Source: Argyresthia goedartella
Lineage: Eukaryota > Arthropoda > Insecta > Lepidoptera > Argyresthiidae
Direction: 5' to 3'
NCBI GenBank assembly: GCA_949825045.1
Contig: OX463818.1
Span: 29,342,906-29,406,905, forward strand
DNA length: 64,000 nucleotides
Both the position numbers and the translations under genes were made by a program. Positions 44,801 through 55,334 of the stretch are shown here, one piece after another. Under the pieces are notes generated by a model. That model was not told the DNA's origin and did not search any database. It saw nothing but the letters and a program-made list of their open reading frames with translations. Numbering within the stretch: the first letter of the stretch is position 1; each line of letters opens with the position of its first letter.

Positions 44801-45731
44801 CAAAAACAACTCGAATCTTGCCGGTAGGGGTTCGTAGGACGGCATGGTATGGAAGGAAACAATGATCCTCAGATCTCCAGTCCACACCCGATACCGACAT
44901 GTGTCCTAACGACTCATACTCCCTCATGAAATCAACATATTTTTGTTTAAATACGGCGTCCCTTGTCATCCTACGCTCCATCGACATCAATCTCGTCTCA
45001 GCCATCTTCCTAGATTCTCCTAGTGGAGGTCGATCGGCCCTGAAAGGCAGTCGAGTTACAAAACGACCAGAACGAAGGCGACCAGTACTATTCTGGTAAA
45101 ACAACTCGCACTCTTCTTCGTCTGCGTCGACTCGACGAACGGTGGGAGGTTCCTCTATCTCCCAGAAACGTTGGATAGCGTCTGACAACGCTGAGCCAAT
45201 AAGTATGCCATCTGACTCGGCAGGCCTAACCATTGGCAATGCCGGACCCATGATCACGTGACCAAACTTAGTATCCACAGCAATCGACCCGTCCGGCTGA
45301 AGAACTCGCCGATCCGACAACAGAAACCTACCCAGAACGTCTGCTCCCAGTAGCAGGTCGACCGGGGCTGGAGTGTCAAAATCGGGATCCGCCAACTTGA
45401 GTCCTGATGTCAGGAATCGAACGGCCGGATTCAACTTCACCAAGGGGTGTCTGCCCATGACATGCGTCATCACTAAAGCTTGCACGGATGTTTTTGTCAA
45501 AATGTCATAACGTGGAGAGAACGTGATCACCGATTGACCAACTACATTCGTAACCGTAACATTCCCCACGCCCCGTATTGATTTATTATAGCTATTTACC
45601 TTGAGGCCCAACCATTTTGCTAAATCATTCGATACAATGCAGCCCTGAGCTCCAGAATCTAATAGGGCGCGAACGTATGTTGGGTTGCCCGCCAAATCCC
45701 AAACAAGCACAGAGGCGATCGGTAACACCAC
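41898..45731 (-). CDS. pol: BEL-2 Pol polyprotein (protease, RT, RNase H, integrase)
   Basis: The minus-strand open frame of about 1277 codons follows an in-frame TAG at 45776-45774. In order: an aspartic protease of the A17 type with LLDSGAQGC (residue about 22); RT with KIRVVFDGSAPTSNG, VADIRMMFRQ and LYVDDVCTG (YVDD about 429-432); RNase H with HGFCDASERGF and AWTDSQIVLCWL; the integrase zinc region (VTDRHIKNAHAGCNALL ... FRCMPCYRLK); the integrase core with Asp in GTDFAGPF (about 980), Asp in RSDNGTNY (about 1047) and Glu in GGIFEAVVKS (about 1099); then the BEL C-terminal domain (WRRGRIVNLFPGKDGTPRSAEV). All catalytic residues are present. Five residues (GELNP) of the conserved WRHVPGELNPSDCASRG block, kept in BEL-1, are deleted here. 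How Pol is expressed past the TAG is open; no ATG start is evident at 45731 (the codon is GTG). Confidence 0.9.
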   Translation of the reverse strand: MVLPIASVLVWDLAGNPTYVRALLDSGAQGCIVSNDLAKWLGLKVNSYNKSIRGVGNVTVTNVVGQSVITFSPRYDILTKTSVQALVMTHVMGRHPLVKLNPAVRFLTSGLKLADPDFDTPAPVDLLLGADVLGRFLLSDRRVLQPDGSIAVDTKFGHVIMGPALPMVRPAESDGILIGSALSDAIQRFWEIEEPPTVRRVDADEEECELFYQNSTGRLRSGRFVTRLPFRADRPPLGESRKMAETRLMSMERRMTRDAVFKQKYVDFMREYESLGHMSVSGVDWRSEDHCFLPYHAVLRTPTGKIRVVFDGSAPTSNGMSLNQCLHSGPKLSRDISDILTSFRRHQIVFVADIRMMFRQTVIHPADRRYQLILWRESTAEPVKVYELNTNTYGLRSSPYLAMRTLRELASRDRVSYPRAAAILEQDLYVDDVCTGAASVEEALDRRDELIQLLERGGYELRKWMSNSPELMAGLPDEFQQDPHVFENPDNPNMLSVLGIQYRPVHDEFTYRVVLETPKAWTKRSVLSTIARTFDPNGWISPVTFALKCFMQRLWAAQLTWDTHLSGDLLTDWTRMFTSLSDINNVSLPRKLVPAGDYRATLHGFCDASERGFAAAVYLRTVTSTGEVDVRLVLAKSKVAPIRTRMTIPKLELSGAALLTKLLNHTLTVLRGSVVLEETVYAWTDSQIVLCWLKASVHNLEVFVANRVSQIVSSEVPLTWRHVPSDCASRGCRAPELVRHHLWWGPPWLARRESDWPHSHVVVSSDHGPRAAVHVTQKAEDPDAGFLLDRYSSLDKLINVSTWIRRFARNCRTPRDQRTLNPILTPAERNESLLNLVRLVQSSKFGAELEIIRSGRSKLKGAVARLNPFVDSTGLLRVGGRLRNANLSYSARHPLLLPKGGQLVELLVTDRHIKNAHAGCNALLATLQREFWILSARRVIPNIVFRCMPCYRLKAATMQPLMGDLPSDRVNEVRPFSGVGTDFAGPFMVKSSRLRTAKQYKAYLCVFVCLSTKAVHLELVADLSTEAFIACLDRFVSRRGLPTLIRSDNGTNYVGAERYLREIYNFLNVNKVDIGTALSRRGIQWTFSPPSCPHWGGIFEAVVKSAKTHLGRIVGQTALTFEELATLFCKIEAVLNSRPLCPLSSDPNDLEALTPGHFLIGQPLNALPEHPFEGVKLYRLSRYQMLQQFTQNFWKRWSLEYLHILQQRLKWTDKTSPPSVGDLVLVKDANLPPLRWRRGRIVNLFPGKDGTPRSAEVLVGGSVLKRAVATLSRLPVD

Positions 45732-45773
45732 CGTCTCCGGTTGGGGGGCAACAAATGGTTGGGCCGCAAATTC

Positions 45774-45776
45774 CTA
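45774..45776 (-). other. In-frame UAG before BEL-2 protease
   Basis: TAG GAA TTT on the minus strand, in frame with both the preceding proline-rich ORF (46154-45777) and pol. The same codon and context are found in BEL-1 (2060-2058). Confidence 0.82.
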
Positions 45777-47578
45777 GCGAGGACCCCCGGGGCCCCACTG
45801 TGCCTGTAACCGATCAGGTATGCAGCTATACGCCAGCGGGTCCCATTGTACAAATGGCCCACGCGCCGGTTCCATTCCCAACCTACGATTCCCCTTAAAG
45901 GGGGGTGGGCGTGAATTCAACCGTGGCCGCTCCATGAGCGGGGGGGACACCACATGTGACCGATGAGGACGAGGCGACGAGCGGGGCGACAACTGAGGCG
46001 GCGTCCGAACCGCACCCGCATAGCTCGAAGGTGTCCCATGCCACCCGCCCGTTACGGCCTGCTCAACACACCCAATGTCCCGCTGAGTCGGATGCTGAGT
46101 CGCAACCGAAAACTCAGGGCCCCCCATGTGATGACCCTGAGTGCGGCCCTGCACTCTAGTACTGCCCTGTGCACGTGGGGACGTTGGCCCCTGAGTTGCG
46201 CTCCGAGTCGCAAACGAATTCTCAGGGCCCCATGCCGTGTCACCCTGGGTACGGCCCTGTGGACGTGGGTACGTTGGCCCCTGAGTTGCGCTCCGAGTCG
46301 CAAACGAATTCTAGGGCCCCATGCCGTGTCACCCTGGGTACGGCCCTGTGGTGGCTGTTGGCCGGACCGGTTCATGCACAACAGATTGTTGTGGGCCCCA
46401 CCACAATATCCGCACATTTTTGTGCGCGTGCAGTCCCTAGCCATGTGTGGCCCGAGGCACAGGAAACACCAGCTCCGCTGCTTGGCCATCCGGCGCCGTC
46501 CCTGAACCCTAAGTTCCCCGAACTTATTGCAATTGGCCACAGCATGGCCAATCTGCCTACAACATGGGCAGGTCTCACTATGTGGAGTCAATGCACTCAC
46601 AGTCCCATACGACTGCCGGTTGGTGCGGTCCTTCCTCGTCGGAGGGCCCCTACTCACAGCGCTCCCGGCAGCTCTCTGTGGCTCCGAAGGATGGGTGACC
46701 GTCAACCCCAAATTCTCTGCCCGTCGAGCCTCCTCTTCCAAGAATCCGACCAAGTCGGAGAAGGCGGGCAGGTCCTCGGCCGACCTCCCGTGAGACTGTT
46801 CGAAACGAGTCTGCACGTCAGCGGGTAGGCGGGAAAGTACAATGTACAGCAGTAGGTACGACCATTCACCAACCGGAAGTCCAAGATTCTCTAGAGCCTT
46901 GGTGACGGACAACAACGGGTTCAAAACCTCCGTCTGTATGGCCCCGACCTTGTTCACAACCGGGATACTAAACAAACGGTTCAGTTGGGCATCGGCCAAC
47001 CTCCGTTTGTTATGGTAACGTCTGACCAACAATTGTCTGGCCGTTTCATAGTTACCCTCCGTAACTGTCAAATGAGCGACCAGCTCCCTAGGCTCACCCC
47101 TCAATGCTGCCACCAGATGAGCCATCTTGACAGACTTGGTAATGTCCGATCGCATGTGCACCAAACTGTCGAACAGATTGATGAAGCTCATCCATTCACC
47201 GGACACTCCGTCAAAAGTAGGCATAGTTATGGCCGGTAACCTGGACCCTGAACCCTGAAGCGGCAGAGGTGCTTCAATGTCACCACCATGGCTGGACTCG
47301 CGCTGTCTACGTATGTCCGCAGCATTCTGCGTGATAGCAGCTGCCATCTCCATACATTGGTCGACATCCCCTAGCAACCGTGACAGCCTGTCAGGTGCGC
47401 AACCATCAACTGATTCCGCCTGCGCGGACAATTCGAGCACCCTATTGTAACGTTCCTTAACGTCCATAGACCGCTCCAATACCACATCATGCCTATCTAA
47501 ACGGTCTATCAGACCGTGTGCGGAGGAAAACCATCTGAGTTCCTTAGAAACACCCTTCTGGATTTCAGATAACGACAT
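45777..47578 (-). pseudogene. gag: BEL-2 gag, frameshifted in the proline-rich tail
   Basis: The minus-strand ORF from 47578 (MSLSEIQKG) is intact through the capsid-like region and all knuckles (CPCCRQIGHAVANC, CFLCLGPHMARDC, CGYCGGAHNNLLC). It then leaves the family frame: one base is missing in a tail repeat (TTCTAGGGCC at 46308-46317 against TTCTCAGGGCC in the neighbouring unit). Translation ends at 46052 out of frame. The correct frame is visible as the ORF 46154-45777, which ends at the conserved TAG. The N-terminal 400 residues are nearly identical to BEL-1 Gag. Confidence 0.9.
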
Positions 47579-48118
47579 GATCGGAACGATACTTACTCAC
47601 AATTTGCAGTAACTCAATTATATTGGACCCTCCAGTCTACAACCCAAACGAGGGAACCCTAAACCACAACTTAAACAATGTTATTTTCCTTAGACAATAG
47701 GAACCGAGTTTTATATCTATATAAATTCTGAAAATAACAATTTAGTTTCCCTTTATCACTACAACACACACAGATAGTCAATATTAGTTCAAGTTATAAA
47801 TTGCTATAACTGAAAACAATGTAATAGCCTGCTATCAATAGATGTAACTACCTATGTTAACCAAAACATTCATTAGCATTATTAGACCACTAATAGATTG
47901 ACTAACTGGTACTTCAATGCAAATTTCAACTCAATATCTGTCTGTCTACTACCAGCAATAGACCTATAGCTTACAATACTACCAATCTATGTGGATATAG
48001 GAACACAACCAAGTTATCTAATAACCGCCTATACCTACAGATTGATAGTCCCAAATCGTGCCTTCCTGGAGCCCTTGACGGCTGCAAATCTCAGGAAGCC
48101 ACGCTCTAGCTACCAAAA

Positions 48119-48665
48119 TGTTCAGGCTTCTCGGCACCTAATGACCTCGTAGGGGCCCATCAGCTACGAGGTAGCGTAGCGATCAGTTGCCAAGAAGTGT
48201 GAACGTCGGCGGTTCACCGATCTAAAATGATTGGGTTCGATCTAACCTGGTCTGTGCTTCGGTCCCGTCAACCTCCTGTCTCTCTGCAAGGCCCGGGTGC
48301 ACCCTAGGCTCTTCTTGGTAGACAGGTTCTTCAGCCAACCTCCTGTGTGACTGGCGGGCCAGCCTCGATCAGCACAGTGTTCCAATACAGGTTATGTTAT
48401 GTGGTAAAAAACCAATCGGCCACGTAAATGCGAACTTTATCTGGTTCGGGGAACCACAACACACTCAGCTATATAGACAATCCTGAGGGAACCTCGAATA
48501 CATTCCAGATGGACTGCGATTTAATTTCAATACCCTATCCAAAACGCGTTTACATTGCGAGGGCTTTCGTCTGTCAGTTGTCAAAAACTGCACGGTTGGC
48601 AGCAACGTCAAATTCAAAATGGCCGTTCCGAAACCATCGATCGAATATCGATTTGGAATCGAACA
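48119..48665 (-). repeat. BEL-2 5' LTR
   Basis: 547 bp, TG...CA. Just inside, the minus strand reads ATTTTGGTAGCTAGAGCGTG, the same putative primer site as in BEL-1. CACAC follows outside. Confidence 0.94.
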
Positions 48666-48670
48666 CACAC

Positions 48671-50628
48671 CTACGGGTGGGTCCACAAATAAATGTATCT
48701 ACAGTTAACTTATGGTCCAACATTACTACAATTTTACTCAAAACATATAACAAGCCCACAATGTCTAACTATTAAGTTATAAGCTGTTAGATTGTTCTCA
48801 ACAAAACAGCTGCACTGCGAGGTGAACCAAGTTCAAAGTTCAATGACCAGACTATGTTACGTACTAATGAGCTCACCAAATATCTCTTAAAGGTACACTT
48901 TTGAGGGCTTATTTACAATCTTGTTACACTGTACTTTCATTTCAGACAAGGGGCCCATAGCTAGTCGAAACACTCGTCCGACCTTGATAGAGGTCAGATC
49001 TGTCGGCGCTTCGCCGAGCCACAAACTTTTTATCTAAAGATACCTTGGGTATGTGTCCAGCTGTGGTGACGACCTCCTTCCCAGCAAGTTTCGCTGAAGG
49101 AGGTTCTCTGCATCTCCTTGCCAACAGCAAGTGACACACTGTTCCACTTAGTTCTAAAAGCACGGACCTCCCGGGAGGTTTCCAACGCACGTGCGACACT
49201 TATACCATTATTCTAACAAGCCTGGTTCCCCGTGGAACTCAATGTTCTCACGCTACTGGTATCGGGCCAGAGTGGCATCTCCGTGTAGATCGTCCAACAC
49301 ACGCGATAATTCGATCTGGCTAAATTATATCATCGAATGCACTGGCAATGACGCGGAGTCACAATATTGACTATCAAACACCCGTTTTGGGAATGGATTG
49401 ATCTAATATTACTTGATTTCCATTACAATTGTCCAAATTCACTCGACATTATTGCTGGGCCACCCAATCGAGACAAAAATGTATTGACAGTGACAGCTAA
49501 CTTCAAACCGTCATTTAGACATACCGAGAAAAAAATGTGCGTACCGAATAGCACAACTTACTGAGTTCGATTTGGAACACGTTAAATACTGAAACCCTCA
49601 AAAGTGAGAAGAATGACGACATATCGTAGATTTGTCGTTAATATTCTTTGTTATACTTATATGTTTATATTATAGCCTCATGCAACAAAGATTTTAACGA
49701 GATCGATCTATCGATGAAAAAATAAATATGTAGGCATTGAGTTACTATTACAAGCGTATGGAGACGCTTTCTCAAACAAAAAACGTGTTTCAACTTCATG
49801 ACACGGGCGAGCGGAGGGCGCGGCGAGATAGCACACCGCAGAAGTGTCACTTCTTTTGTATTGTACCTACCTAAAAGTCATTGTGGTCGGAACGGCCTGA
49901 GCTATTTTTACCCGACTACAGCGAAGCGAAAAAGAGAAGGGTAATGTGTTTGACCTTTATGTACGTCTGTGTGTCTGACCGTAGATACAATTGACCCTCA
50001 GAGAATAGTGGTAACTGTTAGCCCGCCTTTGTGCTAGTGGAAATAACCTCCAATCATAATTTAATGATCAGCTTTTGGTGGAATCTGACCACGGTCAATT
50101 GGATCTACGGATTTTAAGGTGCTATGGAGTTTTCAAAATTATTCTGAGAATAGTGGTAACACGCCTTCGTGCTATTGGCACTTAATGGTTACGAACCCCA
50201 AAAACCTCAGATGACTAGAGTATTAGTCATCTGAGATTTTTATATAAATCTCAGACTTTGCTTCCAAAAATGCATTTCTTTATTTACATATAAAAATGCA
50301 CGGACAGTTGTCACTTTTGAGTAGATCTCTTTTGTCATTCTATGATATCAGCGAATCATGGCGGCCATATGGCGCGTTGACATGAATTAAAAATGATTTG
50401 CAAAAATCCAGAAAGCTTGCATGTGGAAAGTCACTCCTTTACTATTATTTAATTTTCCAGTGAAGTTTGTGCAGTACCTTTAGTACACATGGAGGTATAT
50501 CTATATAACCCTTGCCACTCCAATGCTTCGAGCTGTTGCAGCCGTTTAGCACAGACTGAGCGCGTTTGAGTCAATTTACTTAAATGTGTTTTAAAATAAA
50601 TCAAGCCGAAGCGTCTACTCAGGTATTT
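48671..50628. other. Spacer; may include the 5' LTR of the old BEL relict
   Basis: No gene. TTCGATTTGGAACA ends at 49579 and is preceded by ACCGAGAAAAAAATGTGCGT (49526-49545), similar to the possible LTR end at 39382-39440; this would close the old relict. 49890-50000 contains a repeat starting ACCCGACTACAGCGAAGCG that is familiar from moth genomes. A small hairpin (CTCAGATGACT/AGTCATCTGAG) lies at 50206-50235. Confidence 0.45.
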
Positions 50629-50871
50629 TCCCAGAGGCAATTATAAGGAGAGCGACATCTTCGGGAGTAAATTAAAAGGCTTGAGATGCGCGCAAATACG
50701 AGACTAGACTAGACTTATTTATTATAGGATATACTAAGGTTATATACAACTTACTACGAAACTAAGCGATGAATATAAATATACCTTATCTGTGACGGTC
50801 GTCAACTTATCTTAACATTACGTGGAAATAGATATCTCCGCATATCTGTGGCGGGCGTATGTGCCGGCACA
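50629..50871 (-). repeat. 3' LTR of the compact LTR element
   Basis: 243 bp. The first dinucleotide is TC instead of TG, a probable point change. It has 16 bp more than the right copy near its right end (GGCGGGCGTATGTGCC). Confidence 0.86.
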
Positions 50872-51639
50872 GATACTCCCCCCTTTAGGGAAAAAAATAA
50901 ATGAATATACTAATAGCAATGGAAAAAATCTAAGTTAGATAACATAACAAACTTATATCAACTGCAATAATAACTAGTAGTATTTTAATAAACATAAAAC
51001 CAGATCTTAATTGTGCATACTTTAACTTAATCTATTTTTATATATAAGGAAAGTTATTGTTAAATAAAACTAGACAGTAATAGAGCATATTTCAACTTAA
51101 TCTAAAGGTAACTCTTACACGAATTAGGAAAATAAAGGGACTACGGTTATGTGAATTCTTCATAAGTTTAAAGAATAACATAATATTTACCTACAGGCGA
51201 GTCTTGTGTCTGGCCGCACACTACATAAAATAAACTTAAAACTGGAAAACAGAAAATCACTATGATAATGGGGCTTCGCGGTTAGTAAACAAACCAAACC
51301 TATAACCTGGAAAAGATCCGCAGGAGAGTCGTCTGATGCTGCAGCCGCACATGTTTTTCAGGAATCGATGAATCAATTTACATCGCACGTCGTTGAAGTT
51401 GTAATCACTGTTTGTTTATAATTGCGATCGTACCTACACAAGGATGATTGTGCTGAATCAGCGTCAGCATTAAATCTGTAACCTTGGCTGTAGGCAGTCA
51501 ATGATCTCGTACGTCATATGTACGTGCGTGCTCTTCACTCTTGAGTGAATATTAAGTTGTCGATTGATGAAATTTGTGTGCCTAAAAACCTTGGGATTTG
51601 GCAACATAGGGCACATCTTGTACACCAATCGTATATATA

Positions 51640-51675
51640 TTATATATAGATATATATATATATATATATATATAT
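51640..51675. repeat. (TA)n microsatellite
   Basis: An alternating TA tract with few interruptions within the compact LTR element. Confidence 0.85.
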
Positions 51676-52047
51676 CTCTTTTCAGTGATTTGATTATTCT
51701 TCGTGCGATGTTCTTCCTGGATGATTTTAATATTTGTTGAATTAGGTATATCGATGATGTTTCAATACTCTTCTAGGGGCTGGAACGGCTTCATATGTCT
51801 TGAACTTGAAAAAACTGCTTGCTGTGAATGAATTTGCCGACACGTTCGTTTCTGCTGGTGCGAGCTCCTTTTTGATAAATCAGCAGTCGGCTGACTATCG
51901 GTTCATTATTCTTGCGGTATCTTGAGTTCGATGCGGGAAATCTTCAGTTGAAATCTTTTGGCTTCTGGTCCGTCATGGCTTGCTTGATGTCGTCTTGGTT
52001 TGGGTGGGGTCTTGATTATGGATTTCTGCAGCGTGGTTTGAATTAGG

Positions 52048-52144
52048 TATGCAGAAGTCGGGGCTCGGCGATCTTGGACGAAGTGCTTCTTGCTTGCACT
52101 TCTAAGGTGGCAGCACACGGAGTTTTCTTCGCGGCTGGGTCCAT
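52048..52144 (-). pseudogene. Short ORF at the gag position of the compact LTR element
   Basis: The minus-strand ATG at 52144 (MDPAAKKTPCAATLEVQARS) lies 49 bp downstream of the 5' LTR and stops after about 33 codons; another frame stays open to 51906. The position suggests a relic of gag, but the sequence is too short to match a family. Confidence 0.35.
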
Positions 52145-52192
52145 GCTGCTACTACCGAAGGTTGCTGATGTTCAAAAGTCGGGTCACCACTT

Positions 52193-52419
52193 TGCCAGAG
52201 GCAATTATAAGGAGAGCGACATCTTCGGGAGTAAAGTAAAGGGCTTGAGATGCGCGCAAATACGAGACTAGACTAGAGTAATTTATTATAGGATGTACTA
52301 ATGTTATATACAACTTACTACGAAACTACGTGATGAATATAAATATACCTTATCTGTGACGGTCGTCAACTTATCTTAACATTACGTGGAAATAGATATT
52401 TCCGCATACATACGGCACA
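52193..52419 (-). repeat. 5' LTR of the compact LTR element
   Basis: 227 bp, TGCCAGAGGC to ACGGCACA. TATTT target duplication follows at 52420-52424. Confidence 0.88.
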
Positions 52420-52424
52420 TATTT

Positions 52425-54350
52425 AAATACTCAAAGTCCGTAGGACGATTGTCGTAAAAAGACGTTACAAATTCGCTTCAGATAAAAATATGTATGGGCA
52501 ATCACCGATGTTCTTTATTGTGTTGGTTAGTTAGTTTTGTCGCCTTCGGAATTCCACTGGGTGTTCAGAATATATCATTAGCAGCATGATTGACTTTGAC
52601 ATTTTAACGGGTTGAAATTTTGAACTGTATGCCATGGTAATAGAATTCAAAACCTATAAACCTATAAAGGCCTTTTGGGTACCCAGAGAACCCAAAGTCA
52701 ATCAACGGGTTAGTAATGTTTAGGAAACGAATTCTTGTGGATGGAAACGTCGAAATATCCTCGACAACGATTGCGTATAAGTAAAAAGTAATTATAAGCA
52801 AATTTAAAGAGAATTTTATATGAAAAACGATGCGTCACAGGAATTTTTGTGGTGTAACAAAATTTCCTATGATGCATTGTTTTCGAGATGTAAACAAAAA
52901 AGGGACCTTCTTTGCGTAGCTAAGTGATTGTCAAAATAACAAGGACCACCGACATAAAATATCCATTATTTCTATCAAATATATCACACAAGACTACTTA
53001 CTAGATAAAAGTATTTTTTTATTGGCTGGTGAATCTGAAAAACACAGAAAGTTATGATGTGAAACGAATGAATATAAGAGAGGTAAAATATTTCGGTCAA
53101 ATTAAGTATATTGCTAATGAAATGTCATTACATTTCATTTGCTGACAAAATTGAAGAGTGATAGTTACATAAATTTATAAACTATGGTTTCAAATTTAAA
53201 ATGCGACAATATATTAATCACTATAGATAAGTATAGAATGACATTTCATTAGCTGACAAATTTGAGGAGTGATAGTACTCATAAATGTGAAAAATATGGT
53301 TTCAAATAAAAAATAAATAAATTGCGTACATTATTAACTATATACAAGATTTTTAGCAAAAACTTGGTAAAATAATGCAGTTCCTTTATTTATTAAGGAA
53401 AGAAGGGTATATAGTAAAGTAAAAATTTATGACCTCCTCTCCGGGCGTCACCTGCCCATGATCCCAAAAGTGTCCCGAAGTGTGGTGTTTTACAGTTTTA
53501 AAGAAATTCCTACACGATACATGAAAAGTGTGCAACAAGGAAATTATCTTTGATAATTTCACTATTGTAATATGATTTTTCTAAATATTAATGGATTTCC
53601 CTTGCTGAAAGATTAGTTTTCTCAAAAAAAAACTGCAATATCACTTAAATATGTATGACAACAGTAAAAAATTTAATATGCTCTTAAAAAGAGGCATAAT
53701 TTATTTCTTAACTCTTCAATTTCACGTTCAGCGTAATTCAATTTTGAAAATGAAAATCATTCGCCATAATTAAGGATACGGCCTTTAAAGCCGCTAAATT
53801 CCTGACTTTGCTTGATAGCCGCAAGGGTAAAATCAAAACCTATACGGTGCTTTTCGTTGACCTAGAATCAAGAAATTTGGCAAAAAGTAAGGTCAAATAA
53901 AGAAAAAAACCAAAAACCGCAAATTATTATTTACTGTATAAAGACATATTCGATGGGTTACTGTGGCAATATTTCAAGACAACTATATTGTATAATGTTA
54001 ATGTTTCGTGGCGGAAACTGTGATAACGCTTTTGTGTGTAAAATAGGTTTTTTGTATGGGAAAATGGCAGGCTTCCCGGACGTCTCGTACTGCAATAAGA
54101 TCATCATATTATGTTACGATATTTACAATGATGAATTCTTTAAACGAGGTTTTTTTAAACCTGGCATAAACGTGAAATCGTAAGATAATTTTTACTTAGA
54201 TGTTCAGGTTATAGTTTTCTTATTCAAATATTTTAGGGATCTATACGTCTTGATTGTATCATCAATTCATCATTGACTAAATTATAATCTATGACCAAAA
54301 CTTTTTTACTTCATCCATTTTATTGTCTTGTCACGCTATGCCAGCCTAGC
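52425..54350. other. AT-rich spacer
   Basis: No gene seen. 53120-53215 and 53238-53330 form an imperfect tandem pair of about 110 bp (ATGACATTTCATT.GCTGACAAA ... GAGTGATAGT). The small ORF at 53953-54183 has no family features. Confidence 0.5.
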
Positions 54351-54626
54351 CCATCGACGAGCCGAATGGCCGAGTCGGCAGTGACCCTGCCTACGAAGCT
54401 AAGGGTCCCGGGTTCGAGTCCCGGTGGGGTCAAATATTTTTTTGATGAGAACGGATGTTTGTACCCTAGTCATGGTTGTTTATCTATCTAAGTATAATAT
54501 TTATCTATATAAGTATGTGTATCGTTGTCTAGTACCCAAGATACAGGCAATCCTAGTTTGGGGCTAGATCAATGTGTTTAAATAGTGTCCAAGGTAGAAG
54601 TGTTATTATATTATATTATATTACAA
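54351..54626 (+). mobile_element. tRNA-derived SINE
   Basis: The head has pol III promoter boxes: an A-box-like TGGCCGAGTCGG (54367-54378) and a B-box GGTTCGAGTCC (54411-54421). The body (ATCGTTGTCTAGTACCCAAG and following) is of the type common in lepidopteran tRNA SINEs. The tail is a (TTATATTA)-like repeat (54600-54625). It is not a tRNA gene: the cloverleaf is incomplete and the body continues. Confidence 0.8.
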
Positions 54627-55330
54627 GTATATAGGACGATCGATTATAGGTGGTGGATTATGAGATAGTGTTTAATTCCCAGGGCTGTATTGCTTTACCG
54701 TGTATACTTGTACGAGTATCATCATGGCCCAGCCCATATCGCGTTCTGTATCTATTTTAATTGTGTTTTATATTGATAAATTAGGAAAATGAGTTGATTT
54801 AAAAATAAGTGCGAGTCGGACTTGCGCACGAAGGGTTCCGTACCACCACACAATAGTATTTAGGTTTCTTGCATAAGGTATCTTTAATTTTCCTGTGTGT
54901 TTATAATGTTGTTTACAAAATTATTTGTGCTGAAATTTCATATTCCATGTATGTAACTAGGTGCATTTATAAGTTCGTATGTGGTGTGACATTTTTCATG
55001 TAATATTGAAGTATGGCTCTATATTACTCGTATCCGGGTAAAAGCCCGTGCTCCTCGGTGGGACATTAATGAGCTACATTATTATTATATATTATTGAAT
55101 TAAAGAACTATATTTCATAATTCTTGAGGGAGTAATGACCTATTTTACATTATTTTTATAAATTTGTACGATTCCACCATGCATCGTCAGATATTTTAAC
55201 GTCAGCTTTAATTTATATTATTTTTCTCATAATTTTGTAAGTCAGATTTATCGATCAGTTCACTTTCGTCTATCAATAAGTGCCTACCAATTGTAATAAT
55301 TACAAATAAAGTGATTAATCAAGTTATCAC
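54627..55330. other. AT-rich spacer with a degraded moth repeat
   Basis: GTGCGAGTCGGACTTGCGCA (54809-54828) followed by CGAAGGGTTCCGTA is a widespread lepidopteran repeat fragment. No gene. Confidence 0.5.
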
Positions 55331-55334
55331 TATT

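Larger units (their letters stand above)
41337..48665 (-). mobile_element. Near-complete BEL/Pao LTR retrotransposon (BEL-2)
   Basis: The LTRs 41337-41865 (529 bp) and 48119-48665 (547 bp) both start TGTTCAGGC and end GGAATCGAACA. CACAC flanks both sides (41332-41336 and 48666-48670), a 5-bp target duplication normal for BEL/Pao. The difference in LTR length is an 18-bp deletion in the left LTR near 41799; about five substitutions were seen. The interior holds gag (47578-46052) and a full pol (45731-41898). Gag is frameshifted and pol has a 15-bp deletion, so the copy is probably inactive although recent. It sits in the old BEL relict. Confidence 0.95.
50629..52419 (-). mobile_element. Compact non-autonomous LTR retrotransposon (TRIM/LARD-like)
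   Basis: Direct repeats 50629-50871 (243 bp) and 52193-52419 (227 bp) are closely similar (for example GACGGTCGTCAACTTATC). The right copy begins TGCCAGAGGC and both end GGCACA, so the ends are TG...CA. TATTT flanks both sides (50624-50628 and 52420-52424). Inside the right LTR the minus strand reads AAGTGGTGACCCGACTTTTG, a primer-site-like TGGTGACC start. Inside the left LTR the minus strand reads AAAGGGGGGAGTATC, a polypurine tract. The interior of 1.32 kb has no pol; only short ORFs are seen. It must be mobilised by another element, which I cannot name. Confidence 0.88.

Noticed and set aside
48942..49199. ORF of 85 codons on the minus strand right of BEL-2
   Set aside because: No motif. 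It lies in a region that may be part of an old LTR.
54356..54433. tRNA gene
   Set aside because: Good A and B boxes, but no consistent cloverleaf. The sequence continues into a SINE body with a repetitive tail, so it is a SINE head.
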